Below are positions 52,882 through 63,403 of a stretch of DNA of 64,000 nt, one piece after another. The notes beneath the pieces are model-generated. The model had not been told where the DNA came from. It ran no database searches and saw nothing but the letters and a program-made list of their open reading frames with translations. Every line of letters begins with the position of its first letter. Position 1 is the first letter of the stretch. Both the position numbers and the translations under genes were made by a program. This DNA comes from Paralithodes platypus. Lineage: Eukaryota; Arthropoda; Malacostraca; Decapoda; Lithodidae. Where the stretch lies: the NCBI GenBank assembly GCA_032716605.1, contig CM064519.1:14774399-14838398 (forward strand), written 5' to 3'.

Positions 52882-53075
52882 TTAACCCCTTCTGTGCCGG
52901 TTACGTCTTTTCTATTTAATTTCAGCTAGATTTAGACGATTTTATGAAGCTTAGGAAATATGTATGTTAGCTAAAAGGATTAATTGATATAGTGTGTAAC
53001 CTTTTAATGGGTAGACGTTCTTCCTAAGCTGAAAAAAATCGTCTAATAGTTGCCAAAATGTAATGAGCCTGCGGT
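52882..53075. mobile_element. Fold-back MITE family 3, ending in a minisatellite
   Basis: TTAACCCCTTCTGTGCCGG start, arms TTTAGACGATTTTATGAAGC and AAAATCGTCTAATAGTTGCC. The expected right end is replaced at about 53070 by the 44-bp array. Confidence 0.82.
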
Positions 53076-53605
53076 TATAATTATGAGGGTAACATGCAGC
53101 CGACAAAGAGCTTAGTAATTATGGAGGTAACATGCAGCCGAGATAGAGCCTGCGAGTTATAATTATGGAGGTAACATGCAGCCGAGATAGAGCCTGCGAG
53201 TTATAATTATGGAGGTAACATGCAGCCGAGATAGAGCCTGCGAGTTATAATTATGGAGGTAACATGCAGCCGAGATAGAGCCTGCGAGTTATAATTATGG
53301 AGGTAACATGCAGCCGAGATAGAGCCTGCGAGTTATAATTATGGAGGTAACATGCAGCCGAGATAGAGCCTGCGAGTTATAATTATGGAGGTAACATGCA
53401 GCCGAGATAGAGCCTGCGAGTTATAATTATGGAGGTAACATGCAGCCGAGATAGAGCCTGCGAGTTATAATTATGGAGGTAACATGCAGCCGAGATAGAG
53501 CCTGCGAGTTATAATTATGGAGGTAACATGCAGCCGAGATAGAGCCTGCGAGTTATAATTATGGAGGTAACATGCAGCCGAGATAGAGCCTGCGAGTTAT
53601 AATTT
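53076..53605. repeat. 44-bp minisatellite
   Basis: About 12 copies of a 44-bp unit (AATTATGGAGGTAACATGCA, GCCGAGATAGAGCCTGCGAG). The first unit (ATGAGCCTGCGGTTATAATT) begins within the MITE right arm. Confidence 0.96.
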
Positions 53606-53925
53606 ATGTATTTTTTAATATATTTTGTTTTTCCAGACGACGTGATTCCCGAGAAGGGGTGGCTATGAACATTAGGCGTTTTTCACGAATCGCTAGGTCA
53701 AGTTGCCCGAGCTTGACATCTACCAATAACATTTTGACAGTGCGAGCTCGATCCGCCGCCGACCCTTTGATCAGCAGCCGACGTTCTACTCAAGATCTAT
53801 GTGGTTCCAAGGCTATTAACTGTTTGAGGTCCTTCCTAAGCTTAATAAAATTATATAATTGTTGCCAGAATATAAAGAAAAGGACGTCACCGGTACTGAA
53901 TGGGCTACAGGCGTGGAATGAAAAG
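53606..53925. other. Unique segment ending in a MITE family 3 right arm
   Basis: 53620-53815 is GC-richer and unrecognised. 53828-53920 carries CCTTCCTAAGCTTAATAAAA and GTTGCCAGAATATAAAG, ending GGACGTCACCGGTACTGAAT. It is a right arm and probably the displaced end of the element at 52882. Confidence 0.55.
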
Positions 53926-54027
53926 TAGGCTAACACGAAGCTGATAGATGAACAGCTTTATAAGGGAAGAGTACCACCCTACAATCCTTCTCCATCAGGA
54001 TAGCCGATAATATTGTTCGCGTAACTG

Positions 54028-54092
54028 CTTTCAAGAGGACTCGAACCTATTGCCGCCAAGCTTAGGCCATTAGCGCACTGTGCCTCATGGGC
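54028..54092 (-). mobile_element. tRNA-like SINE head fragment
   Basis: On the - strand: GAGGCACAGTGCGCTAATGG (box A-like) and AATAGGTTCGAGTCCTC (box B GGTTCGAGTCC exact). The length and spacing fit a tRNA head. No body was recognised. Confidence 0.45.
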
Positions 54093-54094
54093 AA

Positions 54095-54297
54095 TTTTTT
54101 TTTTTTTTTATGGACCCCCTTCTCCTTCACTTAGCCCCATTACTTTTGAGATTTTAAGATGTTCGTCCCATTAGATTGGCGATCTTAAGATTTGTTTGTG
54201 TAATATAAGCTTAATGGAGGTTTAGTTAGGATATTTAATAAAGATAAATACAAAAAATAAAGAAATAAATAACACACAAATACAACTCTCCCTTTAA
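54095..54297. mobile_element. MITE family 1 fragment
   Basis: Poly(T), then GACCCCCTTCTCCTTCACTT, GAGATTTTAAGATGTTCGTC, AAGCTTAATGGAGGTTTAG, and end CTCTCCCTTTAA. The middle is deleted. Confidence 0.7.
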
Positions 54298-54360
54298 GGC
54301 TTAAACACTAGGCTAGATATGTGTCATTGTGTACATTGGGTGTATAATGTTAAGTAGTAT

Positions 54361-54480
54361 GTGTGGGTGGGTGTGTGTGTGTGTGTGTGTGGGTGTGGGT
54401 GTGTGTGGGTGTGGGTGTGTATGTGTGGGTGTGGGTGTGTGTGTGTGGGTGTGGGTGTGTGTGTGTGTGTGTGTGTGTGA
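54361..54480. repeat. (GT)n/(GGGTGT)n microsatellite
   Basis: GT dinucleotides with regular GGG interruptions. Confidence 0.95.
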
Positions 54481-54629
54481 TCTTGTGTATAATTGTGCGT
54501 GCTTGGATAAACCTACAGCGCACAAACAAGTCCATCAAAGCCAAGAGCAGTAGAGCCAACACAGGGGTAGGCTGAACTAAAAGGCTTATTCTTATCAGTT
54601 GTTGGTGTGTTCTTATATATTTTGTTTTC

Positions 54630-55125
54630 TATGTGAGTGTGGGAGACAAAAGACAGAACTGCCTGTAGCGAGTGCCTCCCCCAGAGTTGAAAGAGTGACA
54701 GGGCCAAAATCAAGGGACATTCAAGCCAAAATGCCTGGACACACGGAGTTTGAAGCAATTTAAGTCATAGAAAGAGGGAAAGACTGATTCTGGGAGAGAG
54801 TTCCAGAGCTCAGCTGTTGAATAGAAGAAAGTCTGAGAATAACGTTTCAATCTTGGGTTAGAGAGTTGCACAGAGTAGGGGTGGGATTGTGTTGCAAGAC
54901 AGGTACCACGTGCCCTACGTAGAGGAGGTGGTATACACTGGGAGAGCTCTGAGGAACACTGATTATTATAGTAGCGATAGAATAGCGAGAGGGATGCAAC
55001 ACTGCGGCGAAGAGAGAGAGATTGCAAAGAGTCAGTGAGTGGACGTGAGTTAATGAGACGAAAAGCTTACTTTTCTAGTTTGTCAAGAAGTGCTGTGTGA
55101 AAGGTTGCTCCCCACACATCCGAGG
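54630..55125 (-). pseudogene. Jockey-type LINE 3' end, inverted against the next copy
   Basis: The - strand frame 54710-55027 reads SLSLRRSVASLSLFYRYYNN, CIPPPLRRARGTC and ELWNSLPESVFPS to a stop. The 3' UTR is at 54630-54708. It joins head-to-head with the + strand copy at about 55125. Confidence 0.87.
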
Positions 55126-57245
55126 ACCCTCGGAGAGTGCTGAACGCATTACCGAGGTAATCCTATCGGGCATGGAAGCATACATTCCATTCTCTTTCTC
55201 TCAGACTAATGCTAAAAAATCTTGGTTTACTCACGCCTGTTCTACTGCTGTCCGCAATAAGGAGGAAGCATTCAAACGGTACCGACGCCTTAAAACTCTC
55301 ATTCTTCATATGTTTCTGCCCGGAATCAAGCCAAATCTGTTCTTCGACTTGCCAAACACTCTTTCATCAATAATAAATGTACTGAACTATCCAACTCTAG
55401 CTCTTCGCAAGCTTTCTGGCATCTAGCCAAAAACCTCTCCAACAATTTCTCTTCCTCGTCTTTCCCTCCCCTTTCCCACTCTGATGGCACAACCATCACT
55501 TCTTCCTCTGACAAAGCTAAACACTTCGCTCAAACTTTTGCTAGAAACTCCACTTTGGATGATTCCGGTGCTATTCCTCCCTCTCCGCCCTCCTCTCTCT
55601 TACTTATGCCTAATATCCTAATCTCTTCTAAAGACGTACTTTCTACCCTCTCTGGGCTTAACACTAATAAGGCGTACGGTCCGGACGGTGTTTCCTCCTG
55701 TTGTTCTCAAAAACTGTGCTTCCGTGCTGACTCCCTGCCTAGGCAAACTCTTTCGTCTCTGTCTATCCTCTAACGTCTTCCCTTCATGCTGGAAGTTTGC
55801 TCACATTCAACCTGTCCCAAAGAAGGGTGACCGCTCTCAACCCTCCAACTATCGTCCAATTGCTCTTATCTCTTGTCTTTCTAAAGTTTTTGAAACTATT
55901 CTTGCTTCCAAATTTCTTAAGCATTTCTCTTCTCATAATCTGCTCTCAGATCGCCAGTATGGCTTCCTTAAGGGTCGCTCTACTGGTGATCTTCTTTCAT
56001 ATCTTACTAACTCTTGGTCATCCTCCTTTCGGGACTTCGGTGAGACTTTCTATTGCACTAGACATATCGAAAGCCTTCGATAGAGTCTGGCATAAATCTT
56101 TAATTTCTAAACTACCCTCCTTCGGTTTCTATCCCTCCATCTGTGCCTTTGTCTCTAATTTCCTTTCCGGCCGTTCCATAGCTGCGGTTGTGGACGGCCA
56201 TTGTTCACTTCCTCACCCTATAAACTCCGGTGTTCCTCAGGGCTCTGTCCTATCTCCTATTCTCTTTCTAATTTTTATAAATGATCTCCTTAACTGTACC
56301 TTAATTCCCATCCATTCATACGCAGACGACTCAACCTTACACTACTCCATTAGTTTTTCAGAACGCCCCAGCCAGCAATCCCTCAACGACAAACGTAATG
56401 AAGCCATAGAACTCTTAAATTCTGATCTAAATACTATTTCCAATTGGGGCAGAGAAAACCTTGTTAACTTTAATGCTTCCAAAACCCAATTTCTCCATCT
56501 ATCTACCCGTCAGGATCTCCCAGCGGACTATCCCTTATTCTTCAACAATACAAAATCAACCCTTCATCTTCTCTCAATATTCTTGGTGTCTCTTTTTCTT
56601 CTGCTCTCATTTGGAAGGACCATATTACCAGTCTTGCTAAGGCAGCCTCCCAGAAGCTGGGTGTGCTCAACCGCCTTAGGGGGTTCTTTTCCCCTGCACA
56701 GCTTCTTGCTCTGTACAGGGGCATAGTGCGGCCTTGTATTGAGTATTGTTCACATGTATGGGGAGGTTCCTCTCACACCGCTCTCCTAGACAAAGTTGAA
56801 AGGAAGGCCTTTCGTATCATTAACTCCCGTCCACTCACCAACTCTCTGCAATCTCTCTCTCTCCGCCGCAATGTTGCATCTCTCTCGCTATTCTATCGCT
56901 ACTATAATAATCAGTGTTCCTCAGAGCTATCCCAGTGCATACCACCTCCTTTACGTAGGGGCACGTGGTACCCGTCTTGCAACTCAATCCCACCCCTACT
57001 CTGTGCAACTCTCCAACCCAAGAGTGAAATGTTACTCTCAAACTTTCTTCTACTCAACATCTGAGCTCTGGAACTCTCTCCCAGAATCAGTCTTTCCCTC
57101 TTCCTATGACTTAAATTGCTTCAAACTCCGTGTGTCCAGGCATTTTGGCTCGAACGTCCCTTGATTTTGGCCCTGTCACTCTTTCAACTATGGGGGAGGC
57201 ACTCGCTATAGGCAGTTATGCCTTTTGCCTCCCTCAATCACATAG

Positions 57246-57277
<32 letters not shown>
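55126..57277 (+). pseudogene. Jockey-superfamily LINE ORF2, 5'-truncated, frameshifted, poly(A)
   Basis: Lacks the endonuclease. It begins within the linker (KKSWFTHACSTAVRNKEEAF) and carries RT motifs in several frames: FAHIQPVPKKGDRS, NYRPIALISC, QYGFLKGRST, LDISKAFDRVWHKSL, GVPQGSVLSPILFLIFIND, then SYADDST (catalytic YADD present) and the tail ELWNSLPESVFPSSYDLNCF. Frame breaks are visible near 55320, 55690, 56045, 56560 and 57000. Stop at about 57164, 3' UTR (CCCTGTCACTCTTTCAACTA), then an A run at 57246-57277. It is inactive. Confidence 0.92.
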
Positions 57278-57278
<1 letters not shown>

Positions 57279-57640
57279 ATGGACGCACTATGCCGCTGTA
57301 CAGAGCAAGAAGCTGTGCAGGGGTAAAGAACCCCAGGAGGCGATTGAGCACACCCAGCTTCTGGGAAGCTGTTTTAGCAAGGGTAATATGGTCTTTCCAA
57401 ATGAGATCAGAAGAAAATGAGACACCGAGAAAACTGAGAGAAGATGAAGGGTTGATTTGCGTATTGTTGAAGTATATAGGATAGTCCTCTGGGAGTTTTT
57501 TACGGGTACATATATGGAGAAATTGGGTTTTGGAAGCATTGAAAGCAACAACATTTTCTCTGCCCCCAAATGGAAATGGTTGATAGGTCAGAAGATAAGT
57601 GTTTCATGGCATCATCACGTGTTTGTTTGTGTGATTGCTT
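57278..57640 (-). pseudogene. Third LINE fragment of same family, inverted
   Basis: The reverse complement contains, across a frameshift, the segment after YADD: TISIWGQRKCC..., then KTILPLLKQLPRSWVCS-like sequence. Directly after the poly(A) of the previous copy the orientation flips. The DNA of 57283-57440 is the reverse complement of about 56570-56730. Confidence 0.85.
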
Positions 57641-57727
57641 GCTATCTCTCTTTGCTTGTACGTACCAGATAATTTCACGCCATAATCCTTCTGCCCTACA
57701 ATCACTCCACATTATTTGGTTACTTAG

Positions 57728-57764
<37 letters not shown>

Positions 57765-57765
57765 T
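57728..57765. repeat. (AT)n microsatellite
   Basis: Short AT run within AT-rich sequence. Confidence 0.9.
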
Positions 57766-57774
57766 TACCTTGAA

Positions 57775-58019
57775 GGATTTTTTTTTTTTTTTTTTTTTTT
57801 TTGTGAGGTCTAGGGAACAAACTGGCTCCTTAATCACAAGTAGCCTCGCAGGATCAACAGGCCTGTTTTGCTTGCCTTCCCTTGTACTCCCTCCATCCCA
57901 TAAATCTACATAAACCTTGCTCCCCCTCTAGACCCCCCGATCAAGCTAAATTTGTTGACTAAACATGAGGGAGATGGGGTGCAGACAAAACACCCCTTTT
58001 AGTGAAAATCTCCACTTAA
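57775..58019. mobile_element. MITE family 1 fragment
   Basis: Poly(T) 57778-57802, then GTGAGGTCTAGGGAACAAAC. A second piece is at 57930-58019 (CTAGACCCCCCGATCAAGCT, GACTAAACATGAGGGAGATG, ending CTCCACTTAA). Confidence 0.6.
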
Positions 58020-58235
58020 CCCCTACTGTACCGGCAACGTCTCTTTAATGTTATTGTTGCTACTATTAGATGATTTTATTCAGCTTTGGAAGGACCATTA
58101 AGCAATGATGATAAGGCTTCAAATTTATCTCAACCAACCTTTTTAACTACTACATCTCCTTCCTAAGCTGCATAATATCGTCTTAACATAGCTAGAATAA
58201 AACATAACACACGTCGCTGGTACTCAAAGGGTTAA
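58016..58235. mobile_element. Fold-back MITE family 3
   Basis: TTAACCCCTACTGTACCGGC to GTCGCTGGTACTCAAAGGGTTAA. Arms: GCTACTATTAGATGATTTTA and ATAATATCGTCTTAACATAG. Its left TTAA is shared with the family 1 fragment. Confidence 0.85.
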
Positions 58236-58239
58236 GATA

Positions 58240-58560
58240 TGAGCCCTGAAATAAGCCCCCGTACAGCCCCACCTTCGTCGGCTCTCACTATCGTTCTCCT
58301 AACCTGTGTCATCCTTTATTATCCTAGCAGCAGCCGGCACTAAGAAGATAAAAGCCTCCTTGTCAAATTCTGTTATATTATGTTGTTGCTTACTTTCCTT
58401 TCTACTCCCTCCAGCTCATTAATCTACGTCTACTTAAGATATAAGAGTCCTAAAATGTGCACCCCCCTTACAGCCCCACCCTCTTAGCCTCTCAGTATCG
58501 TCCTCCTAAACTGCCTCTTCCGTCATCTTAGGAGCAGCCGGCACCAGGAGAGCGTGTCCA
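58240..58560. repeat. ~205-bp tandem duplication, diverged
   Basis: Two copies start AGCCCCCGTACAGCCCCACC (about 58254) and ACCCCCCTTACAGCCCCACC (about 58461). Both run through GTATCGTCCTCCTAA-like sequence to AGCAGCCGGCACCA-like sequence. Confidence 0.75.
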
Positions 58561-58584
58561 GGAGTCCACTAAAAACAAGTGGAG

Positions 58585-58885
58585 CGACAAGGACTCCACT
58601 CCACCTTAACTCCCCCCCCCCTCATACTTTACTCCACCTTCACAACAGAGTAACTATTAGACTTACTCCACCTCGTTTAGTCCATCTCAACTACAGAGAT
58701 ACTATTAGACTATCCACCTTGTTTAGTTCACCTCCATTACATAGAAGCAATTACACTTACTCCACTTTTCCTTTCTGCTCCACCTTCTCCACCACTACAC
58801 CTTAACCCCCCCACCCCCATAGTTTAGTCCACCTCCACATAACAGAGACACTATTTGACTTACTCCACCTTGCTTAGTCCACCTC
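58585..58885. repeat. ~60-bp degenerate tandem repeat
   Basis: Four or five diverged units of TTAGTCCACCTCCACAACAG, ACTATTAGACTTACTCCACC. Poly(C) runs are at 58608-58620 and 58806-58820. Confidence 0.8.
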
Positions 58886-59683
58886 TCGAAGAGGTGGGGG
58901 GGGGGGAGGGGGGGTATTTTCTATGTTCGTATTGTTTATATTTTTGTTTTACTTTTAAGCTTGATGGAGGTCTAGGAAACAAACTTTAAAAATAATGCTA
59001 ATAATGAAAATCAATATAATAAAATTGAAATGTGTATTTTGTGTTTGTGTGTTCATTGTTTTCTGTTATGTTGTCCCTATTCCGGTTGAGTCGCCCCCCC
59101 CCAAAAAAAACAAAATATATATAAAACAAAAGGGAAAAGAGGGAAAAGAAAAGAAAACAATAGTAAAAGTGGGGATTGGGCCTGAGTAAATAGAACAAAA
59201 TAGATAGAAAATTAGCTTCTACACTCACAGCCACACCCAACCCTTTACCTTCCTTATTATCACCATCATTATCATCAACATTGTATTCATCACAATCATT
59301 AGTAGAATTATCACCAGTATAATTATCGTCGCCTTCTTTATTTTCACCATCATCATTTGTATCCTTACCATGATCAACATTGTTAACATCATCATCAATC
59401 ATCATCAATCATCATCATCATATTGCTAACATCATCTTCGTCACCACCACAACACCATCTCAACCTGGCCCCTACAACCACCACATCACCACCACCACCT
59501 CACCACCAAAACTACACCCTCACTGGAGAAAATAAACAAACAAAGCGAAAAATACATGAAAGAAAAATTATAGAGAAAACAAAAATGGTAAACGAAAATA
59601 ATTAACAAATCCAACTCACTTTCCACAGCCACCACTACCACAACAACCACCTCCACACTCTTCCACCACCACAACTATCACCC
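58886..59683. other. Low-complexity, no gene seen
   Basis: 58890-58915 poly(G). A MITE family 1 scrap at 58957-58990 (AAGCTTGATGGAGGTCTAGG). The GAGTCG-CCCCCCCC / A-run / TGGGGATTGGGCCTGAGTA motif at 59080-59190. (ATC)n degenerate triplets at 59255-59480 and poly(T) at 59684. Confidence 0.7.
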
Positions 59684-60712
59684 TTTTTTTTTTTTTTTTT
59701 AAAGAGACAATGAACGGAGGAAGGAAAACACAGCTAAAACAAAAACGTCCATGTGCCTAAAGGCATCCTCCATTCATAAAATGTTTGTAACAACTGGATT
59801 TAAACATTTGTATATTGTAAGTTTGTGGAAAGCAATTCGAGGGAAGTGAATTCCAAAGAGTAGTAGCTCTGGGGATAAATGAATTCTGATAAGCAGAAGT
59901 TCTGCATTGTGGAGGAGAAAGTGTAAATTCATGGGCGCTCTCAGCTGCCCTAGTTCTACGGGGAAAGATGTGGAGAGGCGGCACAATTGAAGCAAGTTCC
60001 TCGGAACAATTGCTGTGAAAATTTCTGTAGAATAATGCAAGGGATGCAACGTTTCTTCGTATGGATAATGTAGGAAGGTCCTGTGTGATTGCAGGGTTAT
60101 TGATTAATCTAATAGCTTTATTTTGAATTTTGTCCAACTGCCTCAATGCAACCACTCCACTTCCACCCACAGAGGTGAACAGTAATCCATCTGAGAACGC
60201 ACATGACTTTTATATATTACGGCCAACTGCTCGTCAGTGAAGAATTCTCGAACTCTGTACAGGAGTCCCAGTTTTTTAGAGGCATTCTTAGCAATGCTTT
60301 TAACATAATGTGTCCAGCTCAAGTTAGTAGTTAATGTTACACCGAGAATGTCAATACTAGGGGAAGTGGGAATATTTACATCATTAAAAAATATATGGGA
60401 GTCAGTGAGATTCTGTCGGTTAGAAAATTGAATGTACTTGGTTTTCTGTGTATTAAAGGAAACTAGATTTTGTTGTCCCCATCCATTAATTCTAGAAAGG
60501 TCCTGGTTCAGAGAAATTGCAGTGTTTATTTTTGAATTTATAAGATCTGGTTGGGTGAAAGAATTGGTAAATGTGAAGGAACTGTGGAGTGTTGAGTCAT
60601 CTGCGTAGGAATGTATTGGATTATGAGTGGTAGATATGAGATCATTGATATGAATGAGGAACATAATTGGGGCCAAAACTGATCCCTGGGGAACACCAGC
60701 ATTTATTGAGTG
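59684..60712 (-). pseudogene. Second jockey-type LINE, RT C-terminal half
   Basis: Read on the - strand: AGVPQGSVLAPIMFLIHIND, SYADDSTLHSS (catalytic YADD intact), FLG-free thumb with DILGVTLTTNLSWTHYVKSI and KKLGLLYRVREFFTDEQLAV. After a frameshift near 60150-60170 it continues with LDKIQNKAIRLINNP, SIRRNVASLALFYR and TLWNSLPSNCF, to a stop at about 59757. A poly(A) tail (poly(T) on the + strand, 59684-59700) follows. The 5' end is truncated at the RT core at 60712, where (ACC)n begins. It is a different subfamily from the 55-57 kb element. Confidence 0.9.
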
Positions 60713-61020
60713 AAATTACCATGACTACCACAACAGCCACCTCCACACTCTTCCACAACCACCACTACCAACCCTACCATAACTACCACAACAACCATCT
60801 CCACACCCCTCCACCACAGCAAAAACAACCTCATCAACGCCCCCAAAAACGACACGACGTCAAGTAAGCAGTGTGACATGCCAGTGAGCCCATTATCACC
60901 CACGACAACCCCATCATCACAACCTCAACACCACAACCACAACCGTACCAACACAACCACCTTCATTATAACTCCATCACGATCATAACTTTACCACCAT
61001 AAGCACCTGTTTCATTTGAC
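60713..61020. repeat. (ACC/AAC)n degenerate microsatellite
   Basis: Degenerate CAC/CCA/AAC triplets with a short unique insert at 60820-60905. Confidence 0.85.
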
Positions 61021-61490
61021 TTGCTTCCCTCACTGTTTCTATTTGTCTCACCTACACAGAGATTAATCCAGCTAGCCACCCCCAGCTGTGGGGTGTGTGC
61101 CTGAGTATATACATATAACTCTCACAAACACCTCCTCCTCCTCCTCCTCCTATCCATTTTATTACACTAAACAAGCACACCACTCTTCTTTCCAATACTG
61201 TACGCCAGAACAAAAAGAATTAATTTGGCTCTCTCACTCTTTCAACTTTGGGGGAGAATCTTGTTACAGGCAGCGTTGACTTTTGTTTCCTTCATCCACA
61301 TATAATATGAAACAATCCCCAACCCCCAACACCACCATCACAACCTCGTCTCATCACATCAGCACCATCAAAACCTCATCTCAACTCTAGCATAAAAAAA
61401 CAGCCTCATCAAACCCACCCCAAAACGACAGACCATCAAGCCAGCAGCCATTACGACGTGCCAGTGAGGCCATCAGCACCATCAGCACCC
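60822..61490. repeat. Duplicated ~80-bp segment
   Basis: 60828-60905 (CTCATCAACGCCCCCAAAAA, GACGTCAAGTAAGCAG, GACATGCCAGTGAG) reappears at 61404-61482 (CTCATCAAACCCACCCCAAA, ACCATCAAGCCAGCAG, GACGTGCCAGTGAGG). Confidence 0.7.
61225..61305 (+). mobile_element. Jockey-type LINE 3' UTR fragment
   Basis: CTCTCACTCTTTCAACTTTG, GGGGGAGAATCTTGTTACAG, GCAGCGTTGACTTTTGTTTC and CTTCATCCACATA match the 3' end at 57170-57240. Confidence 0.78.
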
Positions 61491-61593
61491 AGGACAGGAA
61501 GCAGGTGACATCCAGGTGTGACGACAAGCAACACACAAACACACACTCAGGCAGCACATACACACAGGCAGCACATACACGCAGGACTCATGG

Positions 61594-61635
61594 ATATATA
61601 GTCAAGCATCGTGGGGCCTCTTCTCCACTTCAAGT
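61594..61635 (+). promoter_or_regulatory. Gene C candidate core promoter
   Basis: ATATATAG at 61594-61601, followed 25-40 bases later by initiator-like TCCACTT/TTCAAGT. The spacing is close to but not identical with genes A and B. Support comes from the downstream exon-like block and its donor. Confidence 0.45.
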
Positions 61636-61691
61636 CAAAAGATCGGGGAGTCCACTTCAGTTGTCTTTCATCAGCCTGACTTGCATTCGAG
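61630..61691 (+). other. Gene C candidate exon 1 (5' UTR)
   Basis: ATG-free. It contains CTTCAGTTGTCTTTCATCAG, comparable to CCAGTTGTTTTCG of genes A and B. It ends at a strong donor CATTCGAG|GTAAGA (GT at 61692). The next exon would start at 63269. Confidence 0.45.
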
Positions 61692-62010
61692 GTAAGATGA
61701 AAATATACCCACTCTTTCAATATATCTCATCTTGACTTGAATTCGAAGTAAGCTGATAAACTCTCTCTTAAACTTACGCGTTCACTCTTCCAATACATCT
61801 AATCTTGACTTGAATTCGAGGTTAGCTGAAAAAACTCTCACTCTTAAACTTACACATTCACTCTTCCAAAACATCTAATCTTGACTTGCATTAGAGGTTA
61901 GCTGAAAACACTCTCGCTCTTAGACTTACGACGCATCCACTCTTCCATTATATCTCATCCTGACTTGCATTCGAGGTGAACTGAAACAAACTCTCACTCT
62001 TAGACCTACA
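61664..62010. repeat. ~72-78 bp tandem repeat copying a splice donor
   Basis: Five units contain TGACTTG(C/A)ATTCGAG followed by GTAAG/GTTAG/GTGAA and CTGA-AAACTCTC. The donor-like positions are near 61691, 61749, 61820, 61895 and 61973, with diverged traces near 62505 and 62615. Confidence 0.8.
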
Positions 62011-62652
62011 ACTTCACTCCTCTAATATATCCCGTCTCAGGAACTTCAACATAACACAGCAACAACTAAAATTGTCACTCCTCTGCCTTGCTTGCACTCG
62101 AATTAATGTTTCAAACTCTCAAAATTATACTCAAAACTTCAAATCCTGAATGAGACTGGAATTTGTTTTCATAAAGAAGTCAAACACATCCAGACAGGCA
62201 CTCGTGAATATATAGTCTATGGTCTATTGTTTTCCAGCTAACGGCAAATTGCCATGTCGCCATTTTTATTACTCAGCTGTTACGAAAATGTTGTAGCGAA
62301 ATATATATTAAAAACCGAGAACTCGGTAATGATATGGCGCAGAGATATAGTATTTTTCAATAATTTGCCATTAAGTATAAAAAAAGTAATTGGAAGTCAG
62401 TTTACCGTTAACTGAAAAAAACATCATCGAGGGCTCACCTACACTTCAAAAAATAATTTGTGGAATCAAATTATTTTTCTCGTCCTGACTTGCACTCCAG
62501 GAAAGCATATTTGTGTTTTTACTCACTCATTAAATTACACTTACATCGTACAATTCGTCACGTCTCAACGAAATAACACCGAGAACCAAATTGTATCTCC
62601 TCTTCCTTACTGTCACTCCTGGTTAGCTTTATAAATAATAAAAAATCTCACT
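62011..62652. other. Gene C intron 1, unique AT-rich part
   Basis: No coding sequence. A sequence similar to GACAGGCACTCGTGAATATATAGTC at 62190-62215 resembles the region of the gene C TATA box (GCAGGACTCATGGATATATAGTC). Confidence 0.55.
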
Positions 62653-62869
62653 TTAAACCGTGTTTACACCGGTGACGTCGTTTCCATATTATTTCAGCTA
62701 CATTTAGACGATTTCATGAAGCTCAGGAAGGATATGTTGGTAGCTAAAAGGACTATTTCAGATAGTTTGTAGCCATTTCACTGATAGACGATCTTCCTGA
62801 GCTGAATAAAATAGCCTAATAGTTGCCAGAATATAATGAACAGAACATCACCGGTACTGAATGGGTTAA
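62653..62869. mobile_element. Fold-back MITE family 3
   Basis: TTAAACCGTGTTTACACCGG to CATCACCGGTACTGAATGGGTTAA. Arms: CATTTAGACGATTTCATGAA and AAAATAGCCTAATAGTTGCC. Confidence 0.83.
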
Positions 62870-63032
62870 CCTTGAGACTGAAAACACTGGCATGTGCTCC
62901 AGTTAGTCTATGCAATTCAATCTTCAAATATTAAAAACTTATAAAACTCTCCACATATACTGAAGAGCTACAATCCAGATATCACATGTAACTCTATATA
63001 CTCTCTATACTATAAAATACTTGGGGTGGTCC

Positions 63033-63248
63033 TTAACCCTTTCAAGATCCGATTATATATTTCTGTTCTGTTTTCTGGCTATTATTAGACGATATTAATA
63101 AGATTAGGAAGGGTATATGGACGTCAGAGGGTTAATTGAGATACACTTTACCCTTTCACATCCCATAGATCCTTTCTAAGCTGTCTAAAATCGTCTACTG
63201 ATAGCCACAATAAACTGTCAAAATGTGTCACAATAATGAAAGGGTTAA
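63033..63248. mobile_element. Fold-back MITE family 3, just before gene C exon 2
   Basis: TTAACCCTTTCAAGATCCGA to CAATAATGAAAGGGTTAA. It ends 20 bases before the gene C acceptor CTCCACAG (63268), so the MITE supplies intron sequence up to the polypyrimidine tract. Confidence 0.87.
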
Positions 63249-63295
63249 TCTCTCCCCTTCCTCCACAGCCTCCATCTTTCCCCCATCCTACGACC

Positions 63296-63403
63296 ATGAC
63301 CCGGGTTCTGCTAAGCTGCGTGGCGGTGATACTGCTGGTGGTGATGGTGCTGGGTTCGGTACAGGCCCAGGAAGAGTTCTTCGAGAAATACGCTTTTACT
63401 AAG
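63296..63403 (+). CDS. Gene C: third paralogue, first coding exon (partial gene)
   Basis: 36 codons: a hydrophobic signal peptide with probable cut VQA|QEE, then EEFFEKYAFTK, matching FDQFAYIQ and HFKQYAYIQ of genes A and B. Acceptor CCTCCACAG at 63268, donor AAG|GTACGT, phase 0 like its paralogues. The ATG at 63296 is chosen because the in-frame upstream ATG (63236) lies in the MITE and before the acceptor. The remaining exons are beyond the window. Confidence 0.85.

Noticed and set aside
58998..59408. Asp/Asn-rich protein on the - strand
   Set aside because: Produced by (ATC)n triplets and simple sequence.
63236..63295. Upstream in-frame ATG for gene C
   Set aside because: It lies in a MITE terminus and before the splice acceptor at 63268, so it would not be in the mature mRNA.
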